A DNA stretch of 64,000 bases from Candidatus Kosakonia sp. 282A-S69 (GCF_029433855.1 NZ_JAROAU010000003.1:988729-1052728), one strand, 5' to 3'; counted from the first letter of the stretch, positions 53,936-63,200 are shown. Notes: generated by a model not told the origin, from the letters alone. Translations and numbers: made by a program.

Positions 53936-55993
53936 ATGAATAAATTTGCGCCTTTAAGCCCGAAGGTCGTCTCGCTATTGCATGGCGCGGACTATAACCC
54001 GGAACAGTGGGAAAATTATCCCGGTATTATCGATAACGATATTGCCATGATGCAGCAGGCAAAATGTAATGTGATGTCGGTCGGTATATTTAGCTGGTCG
54101 AAACTTGAGCCGCAGGAGGGGGTATTTAATTTCGCCTGGCTTGATGAGGTGATTGAGAAATTATATGCCGGCGGAATTCATATATTCCTCGCAACGCCGA
54201 GCGGTGCGCGTCCGGCCTGGATGTCGCAAAAATACCCGGAAGTGCTGCGCGTCGGGCGCGATCGCGTGCCTGCGCTACATGGCGGCCGCCACAACCACTG
54301 CATGAGTTCGCCGGTCTACCGTGAAAAGACGCTGAAGATCAATACGCTGCTGGCGGAGCGCTACGGGCAGCATCCGGCGGTGCTCGGCTGGCATATCTCC
54401 AACGAGTATGGCGGCGAGTGCCACTGCGATTTATGCCAGCAGACCTTCCGCGACTGGCTGAAGGCGCGCTATCAGACGCTGGAGGCGCTGAATCACGCCT
54501 GGTGGAGCGACTTCTGGAGCCACACCTACAGTGACTGGTCGCAAATCGAGTCCCCTGCGCCGCAGGGCGAACTCTCCATTCACGGTCTTAACCTCGACTG
54601 GCGGCGTTTTAACACCGCCCAGGTGACCGATTTCTGCCGTCATGAAGTCGCCCCGCTAAAGGCCGCCAATGCGGCGCTGCCGGTGACCACCAACTTCATG
54701 GAGTACTTCTACGATTACGACTACTGGCAGCTTGCTGAGGCGATCGACTTTATCTCCTGGGACAGCTACCCGATGTGGCACCGCGATAAAGACGAAACCC
54801 AGCTTGCCTGCTACACCGCCATGTATCACGACATGATGCGCACGCTGAAAGGCGGCAAGCCCTTCGTGCTGATGGAGTCAACGCCGAGCGTCACCAACTG
54901 GCAGCCGACCAGCAAGCTGAAAAAGCCGGGAATGCATCTCCTCTCTTCGTTGCAGGCGGTGGCGCACGGCGCCGATTCGGTGCAGTACTTTCAGTGGCGC
55001 AAAAGCCGTGGCTCGGTGGAGAAGTTCCACGGCGCGGTGATTGATCACGTTGGCCACCTTGATACCCGCGTTGGCCGTGAAGTCTCCGCGCTCGGTGAGA
55101 TGCTCAGCAAGCTGACCCCGGTGATGGGCTGTCGCACCGAGGCGCGGGTCGCGATTATCTTCGACCAGCAGAACCGCTGGGCGCTGGATGATGCGCAGGG
55201 GCCGCGCAATAAAGGCATGGAGTATGAAAAGACGGTTAACGAACACTACCGGCCCTTCTGGGAGAAGGGCGTGGCGGTGGATGTGATTAATGCCGATGCC
55301 GATCTCAGCCGCTACCATCTGGTGATCGCCCCGATGCTCTATATGGTGCGCGACGGCTTCGCTGAACGCGCCGAGAGCTTTGTCGCCAGTGGCGGTCACC
55401 TGGTCACTTCCTACTGGAGCGGTGTGGTTAATGAGAGCGATCTCTGCCACCTGGGCGGTTTCCCCGGCCCGCTGCGCAACCTGCTTGGCATCTGGGCGGA
55501 GGAGATTGACTGTCTTGACGACCACGAACGTAACCTGGTGCAGGGGCTGGCGGGCAACGAAGCGGGCCTGCAGGGGCCCTATCAGGTGCGCCATCTCTGC
55601 GAGCTGATTCAGCTTGAGGGCGCGCAGTCGCTGGCAACCTACCGGGATGATTTCTATGCCGGTCGCCCGGCGGTGACGGTCAACGCCTTCGGCAAGGGCA
55701 AAGCCTGGCATGTCGCCTCGCGTAACGATCTGGCGTTCCAGCGGGACTTCTTCGCCAATCTTATCGATACGCTGTCGCTGCCGCGTGCGCTTCACGTTGA
55801 GCTGCCGCCGGGTGTGGTGGCTACCGCGCGGGAAGATGGCGAACAGGCATTCGTCTTTATTCAGAACTTCACCGCCCAGACGCAGAGCATCACGCTGCCG
55901 CCGGGTTATCACGACTGCCTGAGCGAGGCCTCCGTCAGCGGTGTGCTGGCGCTCAAGCCCTGGGATTGCCGCGTCGTTCGCCGCGACGCGTAA
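53936..55993 (+). CDS. ganA: Beta-galactosidase, GH42
   Basis: Cytoplasmic family 42 beta-galactosidase that removes galactose from imported beta-1,4-galactooligosaccharides. 685 residues, no signal peptide. Acid/base Glu157 in HISNEYGGECHCDLC, nucleophile Glu314 in LMESTPSVTNW; the zinc-type cysteines (CHCDLC with an upstream Cys) are present. Symbol follows Bacillus usage; Dickeya uses ganB. Released galactose could feed the Leloir pathway elsewhere. Followed by a terminator, then a lone EIIB gene. Confidence 0.94.
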   Translation: MNKFAPLSPKVVSLLHGADYNPEQWENYPGIIDNDIAMMQQAKCNVMSVGIFSWSKLEPQEGVFNFAWLDEVIEKLYAGGIHIFLATPSGARPAWMSQKYPEVLRVGRDRVPALHGGRHNHCMSSPVYREKTLKINTLLAERYGQHPAVLGWHISNEYGGECHCDLCQQTFRDWLKARYQTLEALNHAWWSDFWSHTYSDWSQIESPAPQGELSIHGLNLDWRRFNTAQVTDFCRHEVAPLKAANAALPVTTNFMEYFYDYDYWQLAEAIDFISWDSYPMWHRDKDETQLACYTAMYHDMMRTLKGGKPFVLMESTPSVTNWQPTSKLKKPGMHLLSSLQAVAHGADSVQYFQWRKSRGSVEKFHGAVIDHVGHLDTRVGREVSALGEMLSKLTPVMGCRTEARVAIIFDQQNRWALDDAQGPRNKGMEYEKTVNEHYRPFWEKGVAVDVINADADLSRYHLVIAPMLYMVRDGFAERAESFVASGGHLVTSYWSGVVNESDLCHLGGFPGPLRNLLGIWAEEIDCLDDHERNLVQGLAGNEAGLQGPYQVRHLCELIQLEGAQSLATYRDDFYAGRPAVTVNAFGKGKAWHVASRNDLAFQRDFFANLIDTLSLPRALHVELPPGVVATAREDGEQAFVFIQNFTAQTQSITLPPGYHDCLSEASVSGVLALKPWDCRVVRRDA

Positions 55994-56005
55994 GCCCACT
56001 CTGTA

Positions 56006-56034
56006 CGCCTGCCCATTGGGGCAGGCGTTTTTTT
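56006..56034 (+). terminator. Intrinsic terminator of the gan operon
   Basis: Nine-bp perfect stem CGCCTGCCC/GGGCAGGCG with loop ATTG and seven T residues, 12 bases after the GH42 stop and 25 bases before the EIIB start. Confidence 0.92.
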
Positions 56035-56058
56035 ATCTGCTGATTACGGAGACCTGCG

Positions 56059-56370
56059 ATGGTAAGCCTTAAATCCTTCCTGCATTACTTCTCTGAGGCC
56101 AAACCGGCCACCCCGCTCAGCGAAGCTGAGATATTGAAAATTGAGCGACTGGCGGCGGCCTTTGGCGGCGAGACGAATATTGAACAGATTGATGCCTGCC
56201 TGACACGCCTGCGCGTCACGGTAAGTGATTTAACCCGCGTGGATTCCCAGGCGCTGCAGGAGGAGGGCGCGCTGGGCGTCATTATTCTCGGTCAGCAGGT
56301 ACATGCTATTTTCGGCAAGCAGTCTGACGCGCTGCGTAAATTACTCGACGAGCGTTTTTCGTCCCGTTAG
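56059..56370 (+). CDS. Stand-alone PTS EIIB domain protein (glucose type)
   Basis: 103-residue protein consisting of only an EIIB-Glc-type domain, with the phosphorylatable Cys47 in IDACLTRLRVTV and the end GVIILGQQVHAIFGKQSDAL. There is no EIIC or EIIA partner next to it. GGAGA precedes the ATG. A terminator separates it from the gan operon, so it would be made from readthrough or a weak promoter. Its place matches the last gene of the Dickeya gan operon as I recall it, but that comparison needs checking. Possible role: signal relay from EIIA-Glc, inferred only. Confidence 0.85.
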   Translation: MVSLKSFLHYFSEAKPATPLSEAEILKIERLAAAFGGETNIEQIDACLTRLRVTVSDLTRVDSQALQEEGALGVIILGQQVHAIFGKQSDALRKLLDERFSSR

Positions 56371-56380
56371 CAATAAAAAA

Positions 56381-56403
56381 GGGATACCCGCAACGGGTAT
56401 CCC
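56381..56403 (-). terminator. Intrinsic terminator of ganL
   Basis: Ten-bp perfect stem GGGATACCCG/CGGGTATCCC with loop CAA; on the minus strand it is followed by six T residues (AAAAAA on the plus strand at 56375-56380). It lies beyond ganL, and near the end of the convergent EIIB gene. Confidence 0.9.
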
Positions 56404-56508
56404 AAATAAACAATAACGAACGCAGTAGCAATATAAACCTGCAAGGGTCGGAGATAAATAACGAGGTTAATTACATACTCTTTTTCAAACGATAAATATA
56501 ACGGCGAT

Positions 56509-57774
56509 TTACCACCAGGCTTCCACCTGTACACCAAAGTTCCAGGTATTATTCCTGGTGCCATCTTCAAACGCTTTACCATTTTCAGAGTCGTTTAGAT
56601 AAGAGGCGAAGAGGCGCAGTTCCGGACGCGACATAAAATCGGAACCGTCGGCAAGGCCCAGCGCGATAGTGTACTTCTCGCCGCTCTGCTTATAGTGAGT
56701 GCCGTTTTTGTAGTTATCCTTCTGGTAGAAGCCGCCCACTTCACCAATCAGGCGCACATATTCGGTGAACTGGTACTGCGCGCGACCAACCAGCGACACC
56801 AGGCGGGATTTGTCGGTAAACGCAGTGGTATCTTCGGCCGCGCCGTAGGTCAACACATGGTTGAGGGAGAAGCGGTCAGTGATCGGGATCAGCCCGGTAT
56901 TGATCACGCGATAGCCGGTAGCGTCATTGACATCGTTCCACATGTCATACCAGCCGCCCCCCTGCGACACCATATTCTGCGCCAGCCCTTTGTTGGCATA
57001 CTGCAACACCAGCTTGTTGTAGCCACCGAGCATATCCTGGCTGATTTCACCGGTCAGCATCACGCCATCATCCGCGTCATACAGCCCGCCGTAGGCTTTC
57101 TGCTTTTTGGTTGGGTTCGGCATGGCGTAGTCGATACCAAACTCCGTCCACGCGCCCGCCCACGGTTTCCAGCCCGCATAGCGCAGGTCGAGATAGTTAA
57201 TGTTGACGTCATTGTCGTTATCGACGCGGTAATCCACATCATTGGCATCGCCGCGGATCCACGCAAAAGAGACGGCGCCCGGCCCGAAGGTGTAGTTTTC
57301 GATCCCCGCGCCGGAGCCGGAGATATTCCAGTATTTGGTATCGATAATGTGCAGATCGTGGCGCTGATAGTAGCGCTTGCCGCCCCAGATCACCGCGTTG
57401 GGATCGTTGGGGATCAGCCCTTTGATTTGCAGATTCAGCTGGCGTAAGCCGAACTGCGCATCGTCGCCGATAGTGGTTTCGTTATCATTCGAGCCATCGG
57501 AGACCATGCTGACCATGCTGTCGAGGTAAAAGCTGACGTCATCTTTTTTGTAAACTTCCGAGCCCAGCTCGAGTTCGCCGTAGGTGTCGGATTCATTACC
57601 CAGACGACCAATCTTATTTTTCTGCCACTCCACCTGGCCGCCATCGCCCGACACGCCCACGCCGCCGCGCAGGTAGCCGTGAAAATCGATGGGGACCGAT
57701 GTGGCCGCCATCAGCGAGGTTGAGGTCAGCGCGGCGGCTAACGCAAGAGAGAGTGTGCGTAGTGGAGTCTTCAT
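56509..57774 (-). CDS. ganL: LamB-family galactan porin GanL
   Basis: Outer-membrane maltoporin-like channel, 421 residues. Signal peptide of about 23 residues (ending SLMAA) then SVPIDFHGYLRGGVGVSG, the typical start of LamB-type porins; the end is NFGVQVEAWW, with the C-terminal Trp of many sugar porins. It should let oligogalactans cross the outer membrane. Start at 57774 follows AGAGGAA. Divergent from ganR. The region 56404-56508 shows no gene. Confidence 0.93.
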   Translation of the reverse strand: MKTPLRTLSLALAAALTSTSLMAATSVPIDFHGYLRGGVGVSGDGGQVEWQKNKIGRLGNESDTYGELELGSEVYKKDDVSFYLDSMVSMVSDGSNDNETTIGDDAQFGLRQLNLQIKGLIPNDPNAVIWGGKRYYQRHDLHIIDTKYWNISGSGAGIENYTFGPGAVSFAWIRGDANDVDYRVDNDNDVNINYLDLRYAGWKPWAGAWTEFGIDYAMPNPTKKQKAYGGLYDADDGVMLTGEISQDMLGGYNKLVLQYANKGLAQNMVSQGGGWYDMWNDVNDATGYRVINTGLIPITDRFSLNHVLTYGAAEDTTAFTDKSRLVSLVGRAQYQFTEYVRLIGEVGGFYQKDNYKNGTHYKQSGEKYTIALGLADGSDFMSRPELRLFASYLNDSENGKAFEDGTRNNTWNFGVQVEAWW

Positions 57775-58042
57775 CGTATTCCTCTTATTGTTTTGTATTA
57801 CGTTCACATAATCGCAGTCATAAAATGCTTAAATGTAAAAACAGGCAAACTGACGATCTAAAATGTGTGATTAACTGCAAATAAATCAGCGTTTTTTGTT
57901 ACAGGTAGAGAATTTGTTCACATTTATGCGTATTGTGAGCGTGATACTTTTTTACTACTAAAACGGCGAGGAAATGAGCGGTGAGCGTTTTTTTTGATCT
58001 GCCCTGTTACAATTGGCGCATAACAACATAAGGAACCGGACC
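57775..58042. promoter_or_regulatory. ganL-ganR divergent control region
   Basis: No gene. It contains TTGTGAGCG (57933-57941), identical to the left half of the lac operator, and GCGCATAACAA (58016-58026), which differs by one base from the lac right-half core GCGGATAACAA. The pair TGTTA-N11-TAACA (58005-58025) also forms a loose dyad. Several CRP-like half-sites (TTGTTCACA, ATGTGTGA) occur. The T-run near 57988-57996 is not paired with a clear stem. Confidence 0.55.
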
Positions 58043-59116
58043 ATGAAGTCTAAAAGCGCGACGTTAGAAGACGTTGCCCGCCATGCGGGTGTCTCCTATC
58101 AGACCGTGTCCAGGGTACTCAATAAATCTGCCAATGTATCCGAAGCCACGCGTCTCAAGGTTGAGAAAGCGATAGAGTTGCTGCGTTATGTGCCGAACCG
58201 GCTGGCGCAACAGCTGGTCGGTAAGCAGAGTCAGACCCTCGGGCTGGTGACCACCTCGCTGGCGCTGCATGCCCCGTCACAGGTGGCGGCGGCGGTGAAA
58301 CGCTATGCCAATCTCGATGGTTACCAGGTGCTGATCTCAATGATTGATGAGAACGTCAATCATGATATCCAGTCGGCCATCAACGAACTGAAGTCACAGC
58401 TGGTTGATAAGGTGATCATTAACGTACCGCTGGAGACCGATGAGGCTCAGCGCATTGCTGCTGATAATGATGATATTGTTTGCCTGTTCCTCGATGTTGA
58501 CCCTTACAGCTCGGTGTTTAATGTTTCGTTCAACCCGGCGGACGGCACGCGTGCGAGCGTTAAACATCTTTATGATTTGGGGCACCGGGATATCGCCCTG
58601 CTGGCGGGCCCGGAAAGCTCCGTCTCGGCAAAGCTGCGGTTAAAAAGCTGGGTTGATACTCTCAATAGCTACGGCCTGAAACCGGTGAAGGTGTTCCACG
58701 GCAACTGGGATGCCCAGAGCGGTTACGCCGGGGCGCTGCAGATGCTGCGCGAAACGCCCAATTTTACCGCCGTGCTGGTCGGTAATGACCAGATGGCCCT
58801 CGGCGTACTGAGCGCGTTTCACCAACACCAGATTGCCATTCCAGGGGAGAAATCGGTGATCGGTTATGACGACACCTATGAAAGCTCCTTCTTTCACCCG
58901 TCGTTAACCACTGTCTCGCTGGATCTTGATTTACAGGGGAAAGAGGCGGTGCGTCGCCTGCTCGACAGCGGTCACGGCGACGCCGCCCGCGGTTCATCGG
59001 TGCTGCCCGCACGCCTGATTGTTCGTCACTCCACCGGCGCACCGCAGACGCAGAGCGCTAACCTGCAGGAGATCGCGGAGCAGTTGCAGGCCATTGCGCA
59101 TAAACTGATGAAATAA
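58043..59116 (+). CDS. ganR: LacI-family regulator of the galactan locus (GanR)
   Basis: 357-residue LacI/GalR-family repressor. The HTH ATLEDVARHAGVSYQTVSRV contains the same recognition-helix residues YQTVSR as lac repressor. The hinge VPNRLAQQL and a sugar-sensing PBP-like domain follow, ending LQEIAEQLQAIAHKLM, a leucine-rich tail resembling LacI's tetramerisation helix. Start at 58043 follows AAGGAAC. Probably represses ganK, ganE and ganL; inducer likely galactobiose or similar, inferred from context. Confidence 0.9.
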   Translation: MKSKSATLEDVARHAGVSYQTVSRVLNKSANVSEATRLKVEKAIELLRYVPNRLAQQLVGKQSQTLGLVTTSLALHAPSQVAAAVKRYANLDGYQVLISMIDENVNHDIQSAINELKSQLVDKVIINVPLETDEAQRIAADNDDIVCLFLDVDPYSSVFNVSFNPADGTRASVKHLYDLGHRDIALLAGPESSVSAKLRLKSWVDTLNSYGLKPVKVFHGNWDAQSGYAGALQMLRETPNFTAVLVGNDQMALGVLSAFHQHQIAIPGEKSVIGYDDTYESSFFHPSLTTVSLDLDLQGKEAVRRLLDSGHGDAARGSSVLPARLIVRHSTGAPQTQSANLQEIAEQLQAIAHKLMK

Positions 59117-59220
59117 CAGGAAAAGGTAATTGGCTTTTTTCAGAAAAAGCCCACCTGGGCGTGGTCAAATTTTAGTGATATTTAGAGGGACAGAACGCAA
59201 GCCAGGGAGGCAAATCCTTC

Positions 59221-60192
59221 ATGATCGATACGACCACGCAACGCAAAACAAAGAACACCCCCACGCCGCACGATGCGGCATTCAAACAGTTTCTGACCAA
59301 CCCGACGACGGCGAGGGATTTTATCGAACTGCATCTGCCCGCACATTTACTGGCACTCTGCGATTTACGCACGCTCAGGCTGGAGTCGGGAAGTTTCGTC
59401 GAAGAGAACCTGCGGGCTTATTACAGTGACGTGCTCTACAGCCTGAACACACGCGCAGGGGAGGGGTATATCCATGTGCTGATTGAGCATCAATCCACTC
59501 CCGATCACCATATGGCGTTTCGGTTAATGCGTTACGCGATTGCCGCGATGCAGAGACACCTTGATGCTGGGCATAAATCGCTACCGTTAGTTATTCCCCT
59601 GCTTTTTTATACCGGAAAGCGCACCCCTTATCCCTGGTCAACGAACTGGTTGGAGCTGTTTGTCAGCCCGACAACCGCACAAGAGCTATACAGCAGCAGT
59701 TTTCCACTCGTTGATGTCTCGGTGATACCGGATAACGAAATAATGAATCACCGCAGCATGGCGGCGCTGACGCTGTTACAGAAACATATCCATCAGCGCG
59801 ACTTAAGCGAAATTCTTGATCGGCTCGCGACTCTGTTGGTGAACGAACACATCACACGACAGCAATTAGCTTCGCTGATAAACTACCTGGTGTATGCTGG
59901 CGAGACAGCAGATGCGCACGCCTTTGTGCGTGAACTGGCGCTGAAGGCACCACAGCATGAGGACCAATTGATGACAATTGCACAGCAGCTTGAACAAAAA
60001 GGTATCGAAAAAGGCATTGAACAAGGCATTGAACAAGGCCTTGAGCTTGGCGAGCAGCGCGGTATCGAGAAGGGGCGCAAAGAAGAGGCGCTCCGCATCG
60101 CCCGGGCGATGCTGCAAAACGGCCTCGATCGCAGCACGGTGATGAGCATGACCGGGCTTACCGAAGCGGAGCTGGCGCAGATTCGCCATTGA
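59221..60192 (+). CDS. Rpn-family nuclease (PD-(D/E)XK, YhgA-like)
   Basis: 323-residue Rpn (recombination-promoting nuclease) protein, once called a transposase. Nuclease core: PHDAAFKQFLTNPTTARDF near the N-terminus, with active-site Asp70 (YYSDVLY) and Glu89-x-Gln91 (IEHQS). The C-terminal half is helical, with short repeats GIEKGIEQGIEQGLELGEQR, and a separate small C-terminal domain (MTGLTEAELAQIR). Rpn proteins are toxic DNases linked to phage defence. Start at 59221 follows AGGAGG-type purines (GGGAGG). Stands alone between ganR and thiM. An internal start at 59971 is a separate feature. Confidence 0.88.
   Translation: MIDTTTQRKTKNTPTPHDAAFKQFLTNPTTARDFIELHLPAHLLALCDLRTLRLESGSFVEENLRAYYSDVLYSLNTRAGEGYIHVLIEHQSTPDHHMAFRLMRYAIAAMQRHLDAGHKSLPLVIPLLFYTGKRTPYPWSTNWLELFVSPTTAQELYSSSFPLVDVSVIPDNEIMNHRSMAALTLLQKHIHQRDLSEILDRLATLLVNEHITRQQLASLINYLVYAGETADAHAFVRELALKAPQHEDQLMTIAQQLEQKGIEKGIEQGIEQGLELGEQRGIEKGRKEEALRIARAMLQNGLDRSTVMSMTGLTEAELAQIRH
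59971..60192 (+). CDS. Candidate intragenic small Rpn protein (RpnS)
   Basis: In-frame ATG at codon 251 of the Rpn gene, preceded by GAGG at about 8 bases. It would give a 73-residue protein equal to the C-terminal domain (MTIAQQLEQKGIEKG to the end). Published work on Rpn proteins describes such small in-frame products as antitoxins of the full-length nuclease. Whether this site is used here is inferred only. Confidence 0.45.
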   Translation: MTIAQQLEQKGIEKGIEQGIEQGLELGEQRGIEKGRKEEALRIARAMLQNGLDRSTVMSMTGLTEAELAQIRH

Positions 60193-60272
60193 ACGCGTAG
60201 GCAAATGCGCATTTACACCGTCACCTGTCAGCATTAAGCTACTTAACGGTTTCACCACAATTTATTGATGTT

Positions 60273-60400
60273 ATGACTCGGGGTGCCCTTCTTTGTGAAG
60301 GCTGAGAAAAACCCGTATTACCTGATCTGGATAATGCCAGCGTAGGGAAGTCAGATGCCTGCCCGGCATCCCTTCTTCACGCCGGGCAGGAGCAAAAAAG
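60273..60400 (+). promoter_or_regulatory. TPP riboswitch with SD-sequestering stem, upstream of thiM
   Basis: The thi-box aptamer (60273-60353) is clear: GACTCGGGGTGCCCTTCTTT, then GGCTGAGAAA, ACCCGTATTACCTGATCTGG, ATAATGCCAGCGTAGGGAAG. It is followed by a stem CCTGCCCGGC (60358-60367)/GCCGGGCAGG (60381-60390), whose 3' arm carries the start of the SD AGGAG (60388-60392), 8 bases before the thiM ATG. With TPP bound, this stem should hide the SD, reducing translation, as in E. coli thiM. Confidence 0.95.
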
Positions 60401-61183
60401 ATGCAACCTGACCTGCTTGATCCTGTGCACGCTGCACACGCGTTACAGCAACTCCGCACACACTCTCCCCTGGTTCACTGCATGACGAACGACGTCGTGC
60501 AAACCTTCACCGCCAACGTGCTGCTCTCGCTCGGTGCCTCGCCAGCGATGGTAATCGATAGCGAAGAGGCGCAGCAGTTCAGCGCCATCGCCGATGCCTT
60601 GCTTATCAATGTCGGCACGCTGACGCGCGAACGCGCTGAAGCGATGCGCGCCGCCATTGAGAGCGCCAACCGCGCACAAACCCCCTGGACACTCGACCCC
60701 GTTGCCGTTGGCGCACTCACATTCCGTTCCCGCTTCTGCCGGCAACTCCTCGCTCTGCGACCGGCCGCCATTCGCGGCAATGCCTCTGAAATCCTGGCTC
60801 TGGCCGGTATGTCATGTGGCGGGCGCGGCGTCGATACCACCGACAGCGCACTGGCGGCTCTGCCCGCGGCGCAGCAGCTGGCGCAACAGACCGGCGCAGT
60901 CGTGGCGGTGAGCGGTGAGATTGATTACATCACGGATGGTCGCGAAACCCTGAGCGTCAGCGGCGGCGATCCGCTGATGATCCGCGTGGTCGGCACCGGG
61001 TGCGCGCTCTCGGCCGTGGTGGCCGCCTGTTGCGCCCTGCCCGGCGAGCGCCGGCTTAACATTGCCTCAGCCTGCCGGATAATGAAGCAGGCGGGCAGCC
61101 GCGCGATGCAGCAGAGCGCTGGCCCTGGCAGTTTCGTTCCCGCCTTTCTTGATGCGCTGGCGGTAGACGGGGAGGGGGAGTGA
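60401..61183 (+). CDS. thiM: Hydroxyethylthiazole kinase ThiM
   Basis: Salvages 4-methyl-5-(2-hydroxyethyl)thiazole by phosphorylation for thiamine synthesis; cytoplasmic. 260 residues (262 in E. coli). [20 protein letters not shown] at the N-terminus, the GVDTTDS segment, and the anion-hole/ATP motif [16 protein letters not shown]. Its stop overlaps the thiD start by one base (TGATG), so translation is coupled. Controlled by the TPP riboswitch. Confidence 0.97.
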   Translation: MQPDLLDPVHAAHALQQLRTHSPLVHCMTNDVVQTFTANVLLSLGASPAMVIDSEEAQQFSAIADALLINVGTLTRERAEAMRAAIESANRAQTPWTLDPVAVGALTFRSRFCRQLLALRPAAIRGNASEILALAGMSCGGRGVDTTDSALAALPAAQQLAQQTGAVVAVSGEIDYITDGRETLSVSGGDPLMIRVVGTGCALSAVVAACCALPGERRLNIASACRIMKQAGSRAMQQSAGPGSFVPAFLDALAVDGEGE

Positions 61184-61983
61184 TGAAACGGATTAATGCC
61201 TTAACCATTGCCGGCACCGACCCGAGCGGCGGGGCGGGGATCCAGGCGGATTTGAAAACCTTTTCGGCGCTGGGCGCTTATGGCTGCTCGGTGATCACCG
61301 CGCTGGTGGCGCAAAACACCCGCGGCGTGCAATCACTCTTGCGCATTGAGCCTGAGTTCGTTGCCGCCCAGCTGGATTCGGTGCTGAGCGATGTGCGCAT
61401 CGACACCACCAAAATCGGCATGCTGGCGGAAACGGATATTGTGGAAGCGGTGGCGGAGCGGCTGCGCCATTACCGGGTGCGCAATGTGGTGCTCGACACG
61501 GTGATGCTGGCGAAAAGCGGCGATCCGCTGCTATCCCCATCGGCGGTTGCCTCCCTGCGCCAGCATTTACTGCCGCAGGTTTCGCTTATCACGCCCAATC
61601 TGCCGGAAGCGGCGGCGCTGTTAGATGCGCCCCACGCGCGCAGCGAGCGGGAGATGCATCAGCAGGGCGAAGCCCTGCTGGCGCTCGGTTGCGAGGCGGT
61701 GTTAATGAAAGGCGGTCATCTGGAGGATGCGCAAAGCCCTGACTGGCTCTTCACCCGTGACGGCGCGCAGCGCTTTACCACCGCGCGGATTGCGACAAAA
61801 AATACCCACGGCACAGGCTGTACGCTCTCGGCGGCGTTGGCAGCGCTGCGGCCGCGCCACACCGGCTGGGCTGAAACGGTTGGAGAGGCGAAAAAGTGGC
61901 TGACCGCTGCGCTGGCGCAGGCCGATACCCTTGAAGTGGGTGAGGGGATTGGCCCGGTTCATCACTTCCATCAGTGGTGGTAA
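61183..61983 (+). CDS. thiD: Hydroxymethylpyrimidine kinase ThiD
   Basis: Phosphorylates HMP and HMP phosphate to HMP-pyrophosphate in thiamine synthesis. 266 residues, as in E. coli. Ribokinase fold: AGTDPSGGAGIQADLKTF at the N-terminus, ITPNLPEA, and the anion-hole motif NTHGTGCTLSAA. ATG at 61183 overlaps the thiM stop; the GTG just before (61180) is a possible but unlikely start. Last gene of thiMD. Confidence 0.97.
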   Translation: MKRINALTIAGTDPSGGAGIQADLKTFSALGAYGCSVITALVAQNTRGVQSLLRIEPEFVAAQLDSVLSDVRIDTTKIGMLAETDIVEAVAERLRHYRVRNVVLDTVMLAKSGDPLLSPSAVASLRQHLLPQVSLITPNLPEAAALLDAPHARSEREMHQQGEALLALGCEAVLMKGGHLEDAQSPDWLFTRDGAQRFTTARIATKNTHGTGCTLSAALAALRPRHTGWAETVGEAKKWLTAALAQADTLEVGEGIGPVHHFHQWW

Positions 61984-62136
61984 ATCAGAAACCGAAACGT
62001 GCCAGCAGAATAAGCTGAAAAAAAACCTGACGGTGGACATTCTGGCGCCAGAGTACCAGGCTTAGTTTGCCCATCGCCAGGCAAGGTGGGTAAGGACAAT
62101 CCAATTCGCGAAGCGCAAGCTTACGGGAGCATTGTA

Positions 62137-63189
62137 ATGACTGATATTGTGCAGTTACTTGGCAAAGACGCCGACAGCCTTCTGCAACACCGTTGCATGA
62201 CCATTCCTGCTGACCAGCTCTATCTGCCCGGACAAGACTACGTCGACCGCGTGATGATCGACAACAACCGCCCGCCTGCGGTGTTGCGAAACATGCAGAC
62301 GCTCTACAACCACGGGCGGCTGGCAGGCACGGGGTACCTCTCCATTTTGCCGGTCGATCAGGGTATTGAGCACTCGGCAGGCGCGTCGTTTGCTGCCAAT
62401 CCGCTCTACTTTGACCCGAAAAATATTGTCGAGCTGGCGATTGAGGCGGGCTGTAACTGTGTGGCATCAACCTACGGCGTGCTGGCTTCTGTCTCTCGCC
62501 GCTATGCCCACCGCATTCCGTTCCTCGTGAAACTCAACCATAACGAAACCCTCAGCTACCCGACCACCTATGACCAGACCTACTACGCCAGCGTCGAGCA
62601 GGCGTTCAATATGGGCGCGGTGGCGGTCGGTGCGACCATCTACTTTGGCTCGCCGGAATCCCGTCGGCAGATTGAAGAGATCTCCGCCGCCTTTGAGCGC
62701 GCGCACGAACTGGGGATGGTCACGGTGCTGTGGGCCTATCTGCGCAACTCCGCGTTTAAGAAAGATGGCGTCGATTACCACGTTTCAGCGGATCTCACCG
62801 GCCAGGCAAACCACATTGCCGCCACCATTGGCGCGGATATCGTGAAGCAGAAGATGGCGGAGAACAACGGCGGCTATAACGCGGTGAAATTCGGCTATAC
62901 CGATGAGCGGGTCTACAGCAAGCTAACCAGCGACAACCCGATCGATCTGGTGCGCTACCAGTTAGCCAACTGCTATATGGGGCGGGCGGGGCTTATCAAC
63001 TCCGGCGGTGCTTCCGGCGGCGAGGCGGATCTCACCGAGGCTGTGCGTACGGCGGTGATCAATAAACGTGCCGGCGGCATGGGGTTGATCCTGGGTCGTA
63101 AAGCGTTCAAGAAAACGATGGCCGACGGCGTGAAGTTGATTAACGCCGTGCAGGATGTCTATCTCGACGAGAAGATCACCATCGCCTGA
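62137..63189 (+). CDS. fbaB: Class I fructose-bisphosphate aldolase FbaB
   Basis: Schiff-base aldolase (DhnA type) that interconverts fructose-1,6-bisphosphate with triose phosphates, mostly used in gluconeogenic growth. 350 residues, as in E. coli. TIM barrel with [17 protein letters not shown] near the N-terminus; the likely Schiff-base Lys237 in [21 protein letters not shown] at the phosphate loop. Start at 62137 with GGGAG upstream; the frame is open 17 codons before it. The 153 bases before it hold no clear terminator. Confidence 0.96.
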   Translation: MTDIVQLLGKDADSLLQHRCMTIPADQLYLPGQDYVDRVMIDNNRPPAVLRNMQTLYNHGRLAGTGYLSILPVDQGIEHSAGASFAANPLYFDPKNIVELAIEAGCNCVASTYGVLASVSRRYAHRIPFLVKLNHNETLSYPTTYDQTYYASVEQAFNMGAVAVGATIYFGSPESRRQIEEISAAFERAHELGMVTVLWAYLRNSAFKKDGVDYHVSADLTGQANHIAATIGADIVKQKMAENNGGYNAVKFGYTDERVYSKLTSDNPIDLVRYQLANCYMGRAGLINSGGASGGEADLTEAVRTAVINKRAGGMGLILGRKAFKKTMADGVKLINAVQDVYLDEKITIA

Positions 63190-63200
63190 TCCCGGTCGTT

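Noticed and set aside
59221-60192. Active transposase / insertion sequence
   Set aside because: Although Rpn proteins were once labelled transposases, there are no terminal inverted repeats or target duplications around the gene; it fits a nuclease of the PD-(D/E)XK group.
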